Below are positions 1-11,007 of a stretch of 64,000 nt of DNA, one piece after another. The translations under genes and the position numbers were made by a program. Source of the DNA: Allantophomopsis cytisporea (taxonomy: Eukaryota; Ascomycota; Leotiomycetes; Phacidiales; Phacidiaceae). Every line of letters begins with the position of its first letter. Position 1 is the first letter of the stretch. The notes beneath the pieces are model-generated. The model ran no database searches and had not been told where the DNA came from. It was given only the letters and a program-made list of their open reading frames with translations. The DNA lies in NCBI GenBank assembly GCA_024752435.1, contig CP103020.1, positions 1,860,001-1,924,000 of the forward strand. Reading direction: 5' to 3'.

Positions 1-1700
1 AGAGTAAAGCAACCCAGCAATCCCACAAGTTGATGCCTCACTTTAACTTACCACGTTCTGATACAGCAAACTACCGGCACTACCTGCAATATTCCTAGTG
101 TGTTTTCCACAGCTACAAAAAAGCTTCACCAGCCAGCGAATCCGGTACAGGCTCGATCAAGATAAATTCCATGTATGTTGGATGTTAGCAATGCTCTATA
201 TATTTGTCAGCTGCGTCAACCCGAAGCCTAACATCGTCATCGTCCAATGCTTCATCACTGATTGTCTTCATCGTCGTTTCACTCGGGTTGTGTTGATCGC
301 CATATAACAGCTGTCGTGTTTCCGCTTCCTTGAATTGGTACAGACTGACCAATGATATCTGTGAGAGCCAGGGACAGAAAAGAGCTTCGTTTTATACACG
401 AACAAGCTTTGCTATGATACCTGTGCCTTGCAATGTGAGGTTATAAATACAGTCCTGTAATTACTGTAGTCAAATATACATCATTCTGTTTAACAATATA
501 CGAGCTTGAACTTGTCATCATCTTGGCTCTTGCAATATGACCATTTTGATACACGTTATCCAAGCTGAGTAGAGTTAGAAGGTATCTCGCACTCTATCGT
601 ACACTCCCACCAAGTTCTGCTTCTCAACTCAGCGATGTCACATGTCAGAGGGAGCACAGCCATATCCTATATAATCGATACCCATCACTCGATCTAGACC
701 AACAGCTTACAAGTCTTCCATTTGGCAGCCCTATCTGGCTTGGTCAGTTAGATTGTGGTCTTTTCATCCTATAGTAATAAGCAGTTTTGTTTGTTAACTA
801 CGTTTTAGATATGGGAACAGTGGCGTATATATATTATACATATGAGAAGGAAATAATAAAATTGCAACTTGAGCAAAAAATTCTATAAGCAAGATTCGTT
901 ATTTGACTAATAATCTACCTATATATAAGAATTAAGTTGCCTATAAGTTATAGGAGTAGAGCTATAGTAGTAGCAGTAGCACTGGTAGACTTGGGTATAG
1001 ATCATTTTATGCTCCTGCCTAAATACAAGATCTCCGAGCTCCTCCTCCCTATCAATCAACACGGAGGTTTCATGATGGTTGGCAATATGCCCAACCACGA
1101 GTTTTCCGATGCATATATTAGGGCAGTATACCAGCTCATATATATAGAGGGGTACCTGGGAAAGTAGAGTTTTGCTTCTAATAGCCAGTTATATTAGATA
1201 AATTACGATTGGTAGTATGCATTCGAGCGATCTTAGGTATTGTTGTAATAGTCACCGGCTAATGGGCTTCGTACTTGACTCACGTGCAGGTATAGACTCA
1301 AATGTAGTCCAAAACGATAGATGAATGAACTGATGTTATAAGTATCCACTGTATTATTTGCGTTGTATATATAGCTAATTGGGCTTCTCAATTGGGTTAT
1401 AACACGGTTACACGAAGGGTCAATTTTACGAAAGAATATACACAGAGTTGATATGTGAAAATAAGTGGCGTATCATGTTACCTTTCACCTAGTACCTCGG
1501 CAAGCTCTTTCCTTTGTGTATATATATATATATATATATACGTCTCTCCTTCGCTAATTGTAATTGACACAGCACCTTTTCAGCAACTATCAATCAATAT
1601 AGCAACAAATCCGTCTCCAGGCTATCCAGTCCATCCTCTTATTGATCTTCCCAATTGTAGACTATTTGACTCTGATCGAATTCCTCCTCGTGCATATCTA
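1..1700. other. Gene-free AT-rich stretch
   Basis: No reading frame here shows recognisable protein character. The stretch is AT-rich with many short TA tracts. The longest open frames are under 85 codons and none joins to another across convincing splice sites. I see no RNA gene. It may belong to the same decayed region as the broken genes that follow. Confidence 0.5.
1519..1540. repeat. (TA)n microsatellite
   Basis: Eleven uninterrupted TA units lie in the gene-poor left end of the window. Confidence 0.9.
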
Positions 1701-1759
1701 TAGGATAGAAATAGTGTACATTTTAAGGCTGGACTGCACTCCATAAGTCTGGGAAGGAG

Positions 1760-2639
1760 ATGATTATATTTTCAGACAAGTACCTCAATTTCGATGACCC
1801 TGCAAAACAGGAAAAAGTCTTAGTATTTCCGAATTGGAGTTTGCTGATCCAATCGAATGTGCTCCTAAGATGTATACGGGAGTTACATCTTCCAAACCTC
1901 GTACTCGTCCTAAATTTCAACATTACTACGGTACTACGGAGGAAGGTCTGCATAGATACGAAGTCGTTGCAGGGCCACTGTTTCTTGCCGCTGATAAACA
2001 TGTTAATAAACTAGACATTCAAATTCCTACATTTCGCTCGTGAGTCTACCTTTCAAGCTAGGTTTAAGTTCTAGAATTCTAACCTTTAGTAGCTATCATT
2101 GGGCCTGGCAACTTGCATCTGCATTGAAGTTCCTCCACGACAAAACCATCACGTATAGCACCCTTGAACCTGACAAACTCTGGATTAGAGAAAATATATC
2201 ACTTGTTTTATGCGACCTTTCGTACGCTTGCCATCCTGAAGATTTCGAGAGTCCATCTTTCGGCTCAAATAGGCCATTATTCTATTCAGAGCTAGGTAGC
2301 TGCATGCGCCCTAATGATGTTGATTATAAAAAGTTCCAGCCCCAGAGCGATTTCTTGGGTTATGGTACTATACTATACTACCTCATGATGGGCCTAGATC
2401 CTTCCAACGATGTCAAGGACTTCGATCCTACATTCGACACGGAGATTTTATTGCAGCAGGACTTTCCCTTGGAGGAAATCGTAAGGAAATGCTGGTATGT
2501 TGAATCTACGAGCATCAACGAGATTCTTTGTGATATGGAAAAGCAGACTTGTCTTGATGGCTTCACTTTCAACACTGCGGGAAAAACTGCTGAGGATGTT
2601 GATCTACGCCAACTTCTTGAAAGTCTGTCAGTTAGCTAA
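1760..2639 (+). pseudogene. Protein-kinase-like gene relic
   Basis: Two frames join cleanly over a fungal-type intron at 2040-2089 (GTGAGT donor, TCTAAC branch, TTTAG acceptor). The result resembles the second half of a protein kinase: a helix like ASALKFLHDK, then TYSTLEPDKLW where a kinase has its HRD..N loop, then CDLSYA where DFG is expected, then GYGTILYYLMMG like helix F, ending in a fully open frame. The catalytic Asp of HRD and the Gly of DFG are absent, so no phosphotransfer is expected. Upstream, the frame starting at ATG 1760 appears to continue the same protein but is shifted by one base near 1833 relative to the frame used from 1834. The ATP-binding lobe (GxGxxG, VAIK) is not visible. 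This could be a decayed member of an expanded fungal kinase-like family; a short expressed pseudokinase starting at ATG 1870 cannot be excluded. Confidence 0.5.
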
Positions 2640-3473
2640 GAGATATGCAGTTGTCTGGTGTAATGTATATAAGGGACTAAGTTTACCGATAAAAGTATAG
2701 TTGGCTATCGAGGCCATGATATATACTTCATGTGAAGTAAATCAGGTAGTTTACAGATTGGTTATAAGCGTGGATAACGCAGATTTCGATAAAGTTATGG
2801 AAGGATTGGGACGTCTGAGTTGTTCATGGAGACTAGTCGTTATCGAAATCATTTTCTGTTGAAAGAGAATTATTTCAGCTCCTCTCCTTGTATGAAATAT
2901 CTCGTTCATTAGAACAGGTCTGTTGATAGTCTGAAGCAAGGTATCTCTATGCAGAATTATAATCCGATTTTATATTCTTCAAGACTATTACATTTCTTGA
3001 GATATCTATCAACATTACCCCAGCTTCGTAATACTGTTGCAACAATCACATATAAGTACACAAAAGAAACATAGAAACTGCGTAAGCATCATTATTCAGC
3101 AACTTGCATGCAGATCAAATGTAAGGATATACGTATCAAGCTTAATAGAGCAAATTTCTACGAAGTAACAGCTAAGTGAACAACCTTAGGTACTACCAGT
3201 CGAGAGAGATTTCTGAAATTTGAAAACCAATGCCACTATACAAACACCTTTTTGTAACCAATGTTACCCCACTGAAATATGCATCTCTTATGAAGTATTG
3301 ACCCAATCTTTTATCCTTAAACATGGCTTTTCCATATTATAACGTTACTCTTGACAAGATAATATCACGCCTCCATTATAAGATATTTAGGGTATGTATA
3401 TATACGTTCACATATACGCCCAGTCTATACTTTGTCATTACTACTGTTCTCATTACCTTACCAAGAACCCAAG
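2640..3473. other. Spacer between two gene relics
   Basis: AT-rich spacer with no open frame of protein character and no RNA gene that I can see. Confidence 0.5.
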
Positions 3474-4298
3474 ATGTTGTTCCACTGCCCATCCTTTCTC
3501 TGCCTTTTGTCTCCATTGCTAAAGGAATTTCTCGCCCAAAGCGACGGTAATAGCGGTAGTAGTGTTGTCTCTATTCCAAATAAGTACACCTACTTGCTTC
3601 CTGAGATATTTGAAGGTACTTCCGGCACATAGCTTCGTCAATGGCACCGAGATTACAGATTCAACATGTTCTCAGCTTTTACAGTCTGCTAAAGAATCCC
3701 CATTCATCTCCTACGACGATGATTTCCTCACTTGCTTGGCCCGAACCTAGCCCCTATTTTAGTAGAAGACCGTACAATAAACTTTGCTGCTGAGGCAGGA
3801 GTGTGGATTCGTGAGTACAACTACATGTGGTATGCAACTCAGATCAACGATAGACCAACTCATATTGAGATTCTGAGCCTTTCAGACAACACTATCACGA
3901 ATTTGACCACTTCTCAACCTTTAGAGAGCTCCAATAGCGGAGTCTACCATCGAAGTCTTGTATATTTTACCTCTCTCTGCGACGAAAGCCGCAATAGCGG
4001 CAGCGGCGTTGTATCTGTGGACCTAGAAACATGTTACATTGAGACGATTTTGAATTTATACTTTGGCTTCAAATTCGATGTCATCGATGATCTCACTCAC
4101 TCAGCCCGTAACCAACAAACCATACCTATACATCACGATTCTTCCAGCCACCTCAAGAACAGCAGTATCTACCGATGGCCTGAAGGGAAGATTCTTGGTG
4201 TTTTAAATGCCCAATACTTCACTCCAGATCTTGTGAATCTGGCTATCGTCCAGTTTGCCTTGGCGAACGATATAATAATGTATCCTCTCAATGGGTAA
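3474..4298 (+). pseudogene. SMP-30/gluconolactonase-like gene relic
   Basis: Consecutive open pieces in different frames read as one secreted beta-propeller-type protein. The first starts with ATG at 3474 and a hydrophobic leader (MLFHCPSFLCLLSPLLKEFL) and ends at a stop near 3632. The second continues from about 3635 (SFVNGTEIT, SYDDDFL). The third runs from about 3735 to 4298 (LGPNLAPILVEDRTINFAAE, AGVWIRE, NDRPTHIEIL, VYFTSL). At least two single-base frame changes are therefore needed, near 3630 and 3733. These phrases resemble fungal SMP-30/gluconolactonase/LRE-like proteins, whose intact members run to about 400 residues; here the central and C-terminal blades look shortened. Several positions usually held by Gly are replaced (Ser, Cys, Arg). 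Broken beyond use, in my reading. The family call is from memory of the fold's sequence style. Confidence 0.5.
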
Positions 4299-5233
4299 GT
4301 TTTGGTTCATAAAATTGGCTGAGAGTCTAGCTGGTGATAGCAATTAGGTACCTATTCTGTGTTTGAGATATACTAGGGTAATAGGTTCAAAGTGCGAAAG
4401 GTGGTAGTCAGGGAGATCTTACTAGAGCGAATACCTTATTTTAACTATGCTGTCTGATCAGCCTCAGTGGCGACGCTAAGCTGGAAACTCTAATAAGCGC
4501 ACTAGTAGTAGTAGATGTATCTGTTTCTCATATGTAAGACAACAACTTCAGTCTGTTTCAGATATTTCTACGTCTACTGAAAGCAACTAATATAAAGTTT
4601 ACAAACCGCGTCTTCATCATTTGAAATAAGTAGTACTCTTCATTGCACTGACCTCTCTATGAATGAGTGGTACAGCTTTGCAGAGCTCTAATGCTGCCTC
4701 GGGAGTTGTCAGAGAAATGAGCCATTCCATTTTCAAGCGAATTCTTGCTTGAACGCTGAAAAACTTCGGCAGTGTATGAATACCTATTGTAATTGGGTTC
4801 AGTTCTGTAAGTTCAACTACTTCAATATCTTTGCGATGTTAGCTGCTACTGTTGAAACACTTCGCAGTATTTTGGCATATAGTGAAAAAGTGAAAGCATT
4901 TGATGGAGAGACATAAGTTTGTATATAACAGAGTGGACAGGATGCTCAATTATCTATACCACGATACTCGCTCTTGGATATCTTTACAATGTCATATTTC
5001 ATTCACAAAGCCTCTGCCAGGAACAGGATACTGCTACGATAGCACGTGAAACCTGCCAGACCTAGTCTTATACTGTCAATAACTTCAAGTATTTTAATAT
5101 TGGGATTATAAATCCAAGGATACAACCACAAGCGAATAGAACCTTGCAATACATACAGGGATCCAGCTTAATTAGGTGTGATAGTTTCAAGCAAAGAGAT
5201 AGCTTAATAACTCTCTATAGACGCTGACAGGGT
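4299..5233. other. Gene-free spacer
   Basis: No supported gene or RNA. Stops are dense in all frames. Confidence 0.5.
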
Positions 5234-5427
5234 ATGCTAGTCGATGTACGTCTAATACGAAAGGATCTTGTACAGGATAAGCTGCGTTTCAACTTGCCTG
5301 GCAAATTACGAAGAACGGCGAGGAAAGTCGAACAAAGTCTACGACGTCTTCCTCTCGCATCCGTCGGCAACAATTTGACCAATCAACATTCTTCTCGAAT
5401 CAACGACGACCGAAAAGCTACCATACG

Positions 5428-6760
5428 ATGCCCGAATCAAAATACCGATCCTCATGGTCAATACCAAATCCTATTCCTCGAAGATATTGCCGTCGATTAC
5501 GATCCAAGTTCCACAGTGCTTTCTCACCTGCCTCATCAATCGCCAGATTCCAAACGTCTTTCGATCCCGCTAATAGCATACAAGCTCTCCGAAGACACCG
5601 AGGTCATATTATGATGGACAGTACTTCATAATGATGATTTTGGCGATTTTCTCCTTGTCAATCAGCCAAGCTCCGTGACCTCTGATGAAAACGGCTGCTG
5701 CATCATTACTGATACTGGCGCTGCTGATGCCAATCACAAGACAATTCTTCTTACCCGTCCTGCCCATCTTCACATGGCTGTTTTTCTTTTTCAATGCTCG
5801 GCATGTCCCCGAAAAGATGTTGGATATCCATCCACTGACTTTACAGGTTTATTCCTGCTGAATATCGACCGCATATCTGGGTAAGGGTATTGCCGGCGCT
5901 CGAAAACATATTCTATGGGGCCAATCTGAGCAACATCCTATCTGCACACCAACATGTGATATTGGATGTGCTGGCGTGGATCCCGTATGGGCTACTGCAC
6001 TTTGGGGGACCATTTTTCTGGGCGGCCATTATCTTCTCAGTCGGACCTCCCGGCATCCTCCCAGTATTCGCGCGGACATTCGGATACATGAACCTCAGCG
6101 GGGTGATGATCCAGCTCATGTTTCCGTGCTCGGCGCCATGGTATGAGAATATGTACGGACTTGCCCCTGCAAAACTACTTGATAGAAGAGTCACCTGCAG
6201 GATTGTCTCGCGTTGATTTGCTGTTGGGCTTCGATATGTATACCACCAACTTTACCGCATCTCCGCTCGTCTTTGGGGCGTTCCCGTCCTTGCACTTTGG
6301 AAATGCCGTTTTGGAAGCGCTGTTCATGAGTCATTGCTTCCCAAAGCTACGACCTGTCTTCATCGGCTACGCAATGTGGGTGTGGTGGGCGACGATGTAC
6401 CTGTCGCATCATTACGCCGTGGATCTGGTTGCGGAAGCATTCATGGCAGCAGTTGCATTCCATATAGCAAAGACCAACTTCTTACCGAGAATTCAGCCCG
6501 ACAAGCTGTGGCGTTGGGAGTACGACTATGTCGAGAAAGGAGAATCGACGGTTGAAGATTACGAGTTGACGGTCCTCGGGAACGATGATTTCCGGAATGA
6601 CAACAGTGACGAATGCAATGTTGGATCTTCATCCTCGATCTCATCTGGCTTGAGAAGTTCAATCGACGAGAGCCAATCATGGGAGGGAGAGACGCTGGCG
6701 TCGCAGACATCCGACTCGGAATGCCAAGAGGTTTCTGTTCGATGGAAACATACACGCTGA
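5428..6760 (+). pseudogene. AUR1: Inositol phosphorylceramide synthase (AUR1) pseudogene
   Basis: AUR1 makes inositol phosphorylceramide in the Golgi from phosphatidylinositol and ceramide and is the target of aureobasidin A. Nearly the whole protein can be followed: N-terminal segment from ATG 5428, then SYYDGQYFIMMILAIFSL, LPVLPIFTWLFFFFNAR, FIPAEYRPHIWV, LPALENIFYGANLSNIL, DVLAWIPYGLLHFG, FARTFGYMNLSGV, FGAFPSLH (motif C2) and YLSHHYAVDL (motif C3), with a stop at 6758-6760. Four defects break it: a missing base at 5601/5602 (Arg-Trp-Ser expected), a TGA at 5676-5678 where Gly is expected, a GC instead of GT donor for the intron 5801-5846, and an extra A in the run 6171-6174 (Ala-Asn-Tyr expected). 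The residue after SLH is Phe instead of the usual small residue followed by Gly. Both catalytic-motif His residues remain. Either a decayed second copy or, less likely, a gene damaged by assembly errors. Confidence 0.85.
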
Positions 6761-7653
6761 TACTCTCATCTCCTGGTTTCGCGCGTCATGTTTCACGACG
6801 TTGATCATTAACGGTACTTCGCATCCTTCTTATCCACATGGTCATCACCTCTGAGAGCTTCTCTAGATGTGGAAAAACTTTCCAAGGGCTTCAGCTGATA
6901 GAGAGTGACGCGGTTGATAAAACTTCTCTGAGGCGCAGCTCACAGACCAGTAGCTTACGTTTCTAGTTGCTGAGTAAGTAAGTGCATTCTGTTCTTCGTA
7001 CGATCTTACCCACAAGCATCAGTCGACATCCTCTTACTCTCTCTTTTTAGTCACGAATCGACGTCGTCGGCATTCGTTTGGGCCTGCTACCTCCTCGCTA
7101 TCTACCCCGGATATGCAGAGCACTCCCGGTACCCAGGGGTACGAGCATTGTGATTCCTCCGTGGCTCATGAACCGCTCACTCGAGCTCTAGGGTGAGGGC
7201 GCTGATGAATTTCAGCCTCGGCGCTGGATTGATGCCAATGGGAGGCCGAATAACACGGGTGGCGGCAGAACTGGCATCTTGACTTTCAAGGTGGTGATAA
7301 CGATAAGATCGATGATGACGAAGGCGATGACGACGAGAAGTTCAGTTGAATATCAACTAGTAACCGAACGGCTCAATATCTCGTCAGTCCAGCTTCCATA
7401 GAAGGCAAACAGTGAATATGAACGGTTTGGAGCATAAGAAGCAAGTGGCAACGAGGTTTTTATAGTCCGGGCAATCTAAGCCGAAATCCAAGCAAATATT
7501 TATCATTTACTAGCAGACACAATTAGATCAAACATTTAGAACATTAAATTCGCTTCAATATACAGACATAAAGCATACTACACATTACCACCTCAATCCC
7601 TTTAAATCCTTCCGTGCATCCCCTCTCTAAACATCAAATGACCCATGCCAAAG
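6761..7653. other. Spacer between AUR1 relic and SLM1
   Basis: No supported gene. A piece at about 7200-7350 can be read in one frame as an acidic tail (DDDEGDDDEKFS) but has no credible start or neighbouring exon, so I do not call it. The right part is the 3' side of the SLM1-like gene. Confidence 0.45.
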
Positions 7654-9265
7654 CTACACCTTCTTCTCATCAACAGGACTAGTCCCAGCAGGCCTAACCT
7701 GATCCTCCGTGAAAACAGGCACACTAGCCCCCTTAGTATCAACGGAGGACGCTACCCCAGTAGCAGGACTAGCAGCAGCCGCCTCAGTAATACCAGTAGT
7801 AGTCTTACTGACCGGCGAAATAGGGCTGGTGGGTTCGCTGCCGGATACAGGACCACTGCCAGCAGCAGAGCGAATAACTTCATACCATTTCTGGGCGTCG
7901 GCTGGCGAGTGCGCCTTGAAAGCGACCTCGGGCGAGCCGGAGAGTTTGCTGGACAGGCCGCCGGAGACGTCCTTGCCCTTGACGTTGAATTTTTCGCCGG
8001 CGAGCGCGCCGATGGTGGCGTCTGGAAGGTAGATGGAGAGCTCAGGGGTAGGGTCCTTACGGAAGTTGTCGTTGTCTTTGAATTCGTGCAGGAATTTGGA
8101 GGGGGTGACCACGTAGTAGCCTGTGCTGTAGCCCATGGAAAGCTTGTTTCTTGACTTGCGCTCGAGGGATCCCTCGATAAGGGGCTGGGTGGATTTGTGG
8201 TTTTGGTTGGGGAAGGAGACGTTGTCGACTGATCGTGGCGCACCGTTGGGGTCAACTAGTAGGTGCTGGTTGCGACCCACGAAACCGGTCCATTCCATGT
8301 CAGGGGGAATGCGCTGGGCGACTGCGAGTATGTCTTGGTACATGTTGCGGTCCTTCTCGCATTGGCCTCCGACGAATTGGTTAAAGGACGCGATCGCTTG
8401 TTGAAGGACCTCAATGATGTGCTGCTCGAAGGTTTGGAAGTTGGTTTGTACTGAGATGAGATCATTGCGGCTGTTGTTCTCCTCGAGGATCTGCTTGTTC
8501 AGACGATGATAGATTCCACGGTGGACAACGTATGGGTCATCTGCTGCGTTGATCTTGCCGCCATGCGAGCCAAACGAGGCTGTCTGAGTGCCGAGAAGTT
8601 CAATGTGCTTCTGGGTAGTGTTGCGTGCCTTGTCGACCTCCTTTGCCCCCTTTCCTGCGCCGGATGACAATTCCTTAGACTTGTTCTTGATCTCCTTATG
8701 TAAACGATCGAGGATAGGGAGGACAGAACCCTTAAGGTTCTTCTCAGTTTCCAAATGGGAGTTGATAATACCCTACACCAATCAGTATTCCCGATCAAAT
8801 CTCAGAACCCAGATAGGGGCATACCTGAGTATTCGCGCGCATGTTCTCAAAAAGACCAGCAACACCACCAAGGCTCTGGTCAAAATGATGACCTTCTCTA
8901 AGTGGGTTCGCAATAGTCTATTCACCAAAATCAGCATCAGACCCTCCTTTAGGACATGCGCAATCCACAGAGCGCAACGATGTAATCTACCTTCAAGACT
9001 TTCTCATACTCCTTCGCATGCGCCTTCTCCACCTTCTCCGTGGCACTGACATAGTCCTCCAAGTACGCAACAGCATGCTTCCACGCGCGGAGACGCTCCT
9101 CAAGGAGATCGGTCGTCTACAGCAATCAGCAAAGGACGCAGCCGGCACGCATCATCTCGCACGACTTACGGTCAAGGGGTCAGTGGAGGGAACGGCATCG
9201 TCGGAGTTAGCGCTCATCGTAGAAGCCTGACGCAAAGGCAACGGCTGGGCAACTTTCTCAGCCAT
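7654..9265 (-). CDS. SLM1: SLM1/SLM2-type F-BAR and PH domain protein
   Basis: Four exons: 9265-9170, 9116-8991, 8917-8825 and 8772-7654, giving 477 residues; all introns have GT..AG ends. Slm proteins sit at plasma-membrane eisosomes, bind PI(4,5)P2 and link membrane stress to TORC2 and sphingolipid synthesis. Residues ~30-290 form a long helical F-BAR-like region (DLLEERLRAWKHAVAYLEDY near the N terminus, heptad-rich stretches later). A PH domain spans ~305-405, starting LIEGSLERKSR and GYYVVTPSKFLHEF and ending in the helix DAQKWYEVIRSA. The C-terminal tail is Ser/Thr/Pro/Ala-rich and disordered (SGSEPTSPISPVS). The ATG at 9265 is chosen because it precedes a short exon that joins in phase to a strongly conserved-looking helix. 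Either yeast paralogue could be the closer match. Confidence 0.85.
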
Positions 9266-11007
9266 GGTGAGAAAGATCTAGGGGAATCGGAGATTTAGGA
9301 TGTAGTTATTCGGAGATGCGGATGCGAGATGCGGAGGGATATTGCTGCGGGAAGTGTTTCTCTGTGATTTGTTTCCTTTCGAAAATTCGGGGTCTCGTCT
9401 GGTGGAGATAGATGGTGCGATTTCAATTGAGGACACAGAGGAGGTTTATGTTCGTGCGCAATCTATGTGAATCGCACAGGTATGAATCTGGGAGGGTTCA
9501 GGTGTGGGGTGAGGGTGAGGCTAGTTGACGATCATCAGTAAAAGGATGCTTCCATTCCTTCGCTCGCCATGGCCATGTTCCAAGCTCCGAGCTCTACCAC
9601 GCGCGCGTTCCGTGCCTCAAGTCCGCACCTCCAACATTCTGGAAGGTCAATGTGCACTTACTCGTTCAACGATGTAATGTGTTTGGTTTTTCGTATAGGT
9701 AGTCTTTGAATATTGTGAACGAGAATATTCTGATACGGGGTAGCTGTGGGGTTGGAGGGGGATGATATATAGATGAGATTCCAATTACTTATCGTAAACT
9801 ACTACGCATTTATATTGTATCATAGAGCATTGTACCGACGGACGGCACTGGAAGCTCAGAGCTCTACTCCAACCCAAGAGACCCCCAAATTTCCACCTAT
9901 GACGAAATGACGTAGGTAGTGCAACCTTCATCCAACACAATAATCAGGTCAAGCCACCAGCGATCCCTCAACGACTACAACGACCCTTTAACTGCCAAGG
10001 AAGATAGTAGGGGGTGGATTCGTCTCTTCTGCTTGAAAGGGATTGGATGTTGAGCGCTGCGCATGTGTCTTCGATCAGTAACCAGGTCTGCATATGATCT
10101 TTTCCTTTATTATGGAAGTCGTTATACGTGTATATATACATGTATATGTATGTACATGAATACATGCTCTGTAATATCGATCATCCAGATCGACCTGTTT
10201 TCATATAACCAGTAACTTTGCCTCGTACATATGGAATCTAACACTCAAGAGATCACTGACATATCCCACATAAATACCTCATTCGCAATACTCAATGAAT
10301 CCAATCCTCAACAGATCACACAAGGCAAAGTACACAAGTTCGCAAAGCTCATGATGAATTACTACTCAGACGATCTACCTCGATGCTATTCAATTCCTCT
10401 CAGTCCCTCACAATCCCTCATTCCCACCCCCACAAACAAAACACAAACCCGGAGTCGAGATTCCCAATATCCCCAAAACCCCATTTTTCCCTTTAAACTG
10501 AAACTTGAACATGAAATCGACTTGACTTGACTTGACATGACATATACACAACCCCACACTCCCGCACGAGATCAAAGATCCGAAGACCCCCAAAAAGACC
10601 AAACACAAAAACGAAAACACATCAAAACATTAGTAAATTATCGCAATTGGGTCAGGAAGCGAAAACGAGGAACCAAAAACGAGACGCAAGTGAGGGAACA
10701 AGAGCAAAGCAAAACCGAAGGAGGGGAAAAAAAGAACTAAACGCCCATTCTATGCAAGTCTATAGTTATTTCCTCCATGCAAACGTAACAGCCAAAAAGT
10801 AAAAAGGTCGTACCAAAGTACCCCACAATCCAGCATCAAGCATCCAACACCCAGCATCCAGCACCCAGGCACCGCCGCACCGCTCAATCGAATAACAAAA
10901 GCCCCTAACCCATCAATCCATCCAACCCAAGCACCGTTCAGAACTCATGACTCTTTCCACCTCCACTCTCATACTCTCGCCGCATTGCCTTCATCCCAAC
11001 GCACAAC
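9266..11007. other. SLM1 promoter side and creD 3' side
   Basis: Upstream region of the leftward SLM1-like gene and downstream region of the leftward creD gene. No further gene is supported. The part at about 10,230-10,900 is strongly A/C-rich on the + strand with low-complexity open frames only. Confidence 0.5.

Noticed and set aside
5234..5427. Open frame left of the AUR1 relic as an extra N-terminal exon
   Set aside because: The protein matches AUR1 only from about the ATG at 5428, and in a different frame; the upstream frame is not continuous with it.
5428..6760. RIP mutation as the cause of AUR1 decay
   Set aside because: The clear lesions are single-base indels and a presumed G-to-T nonsense change, not the C-to-T pattern of RIP.
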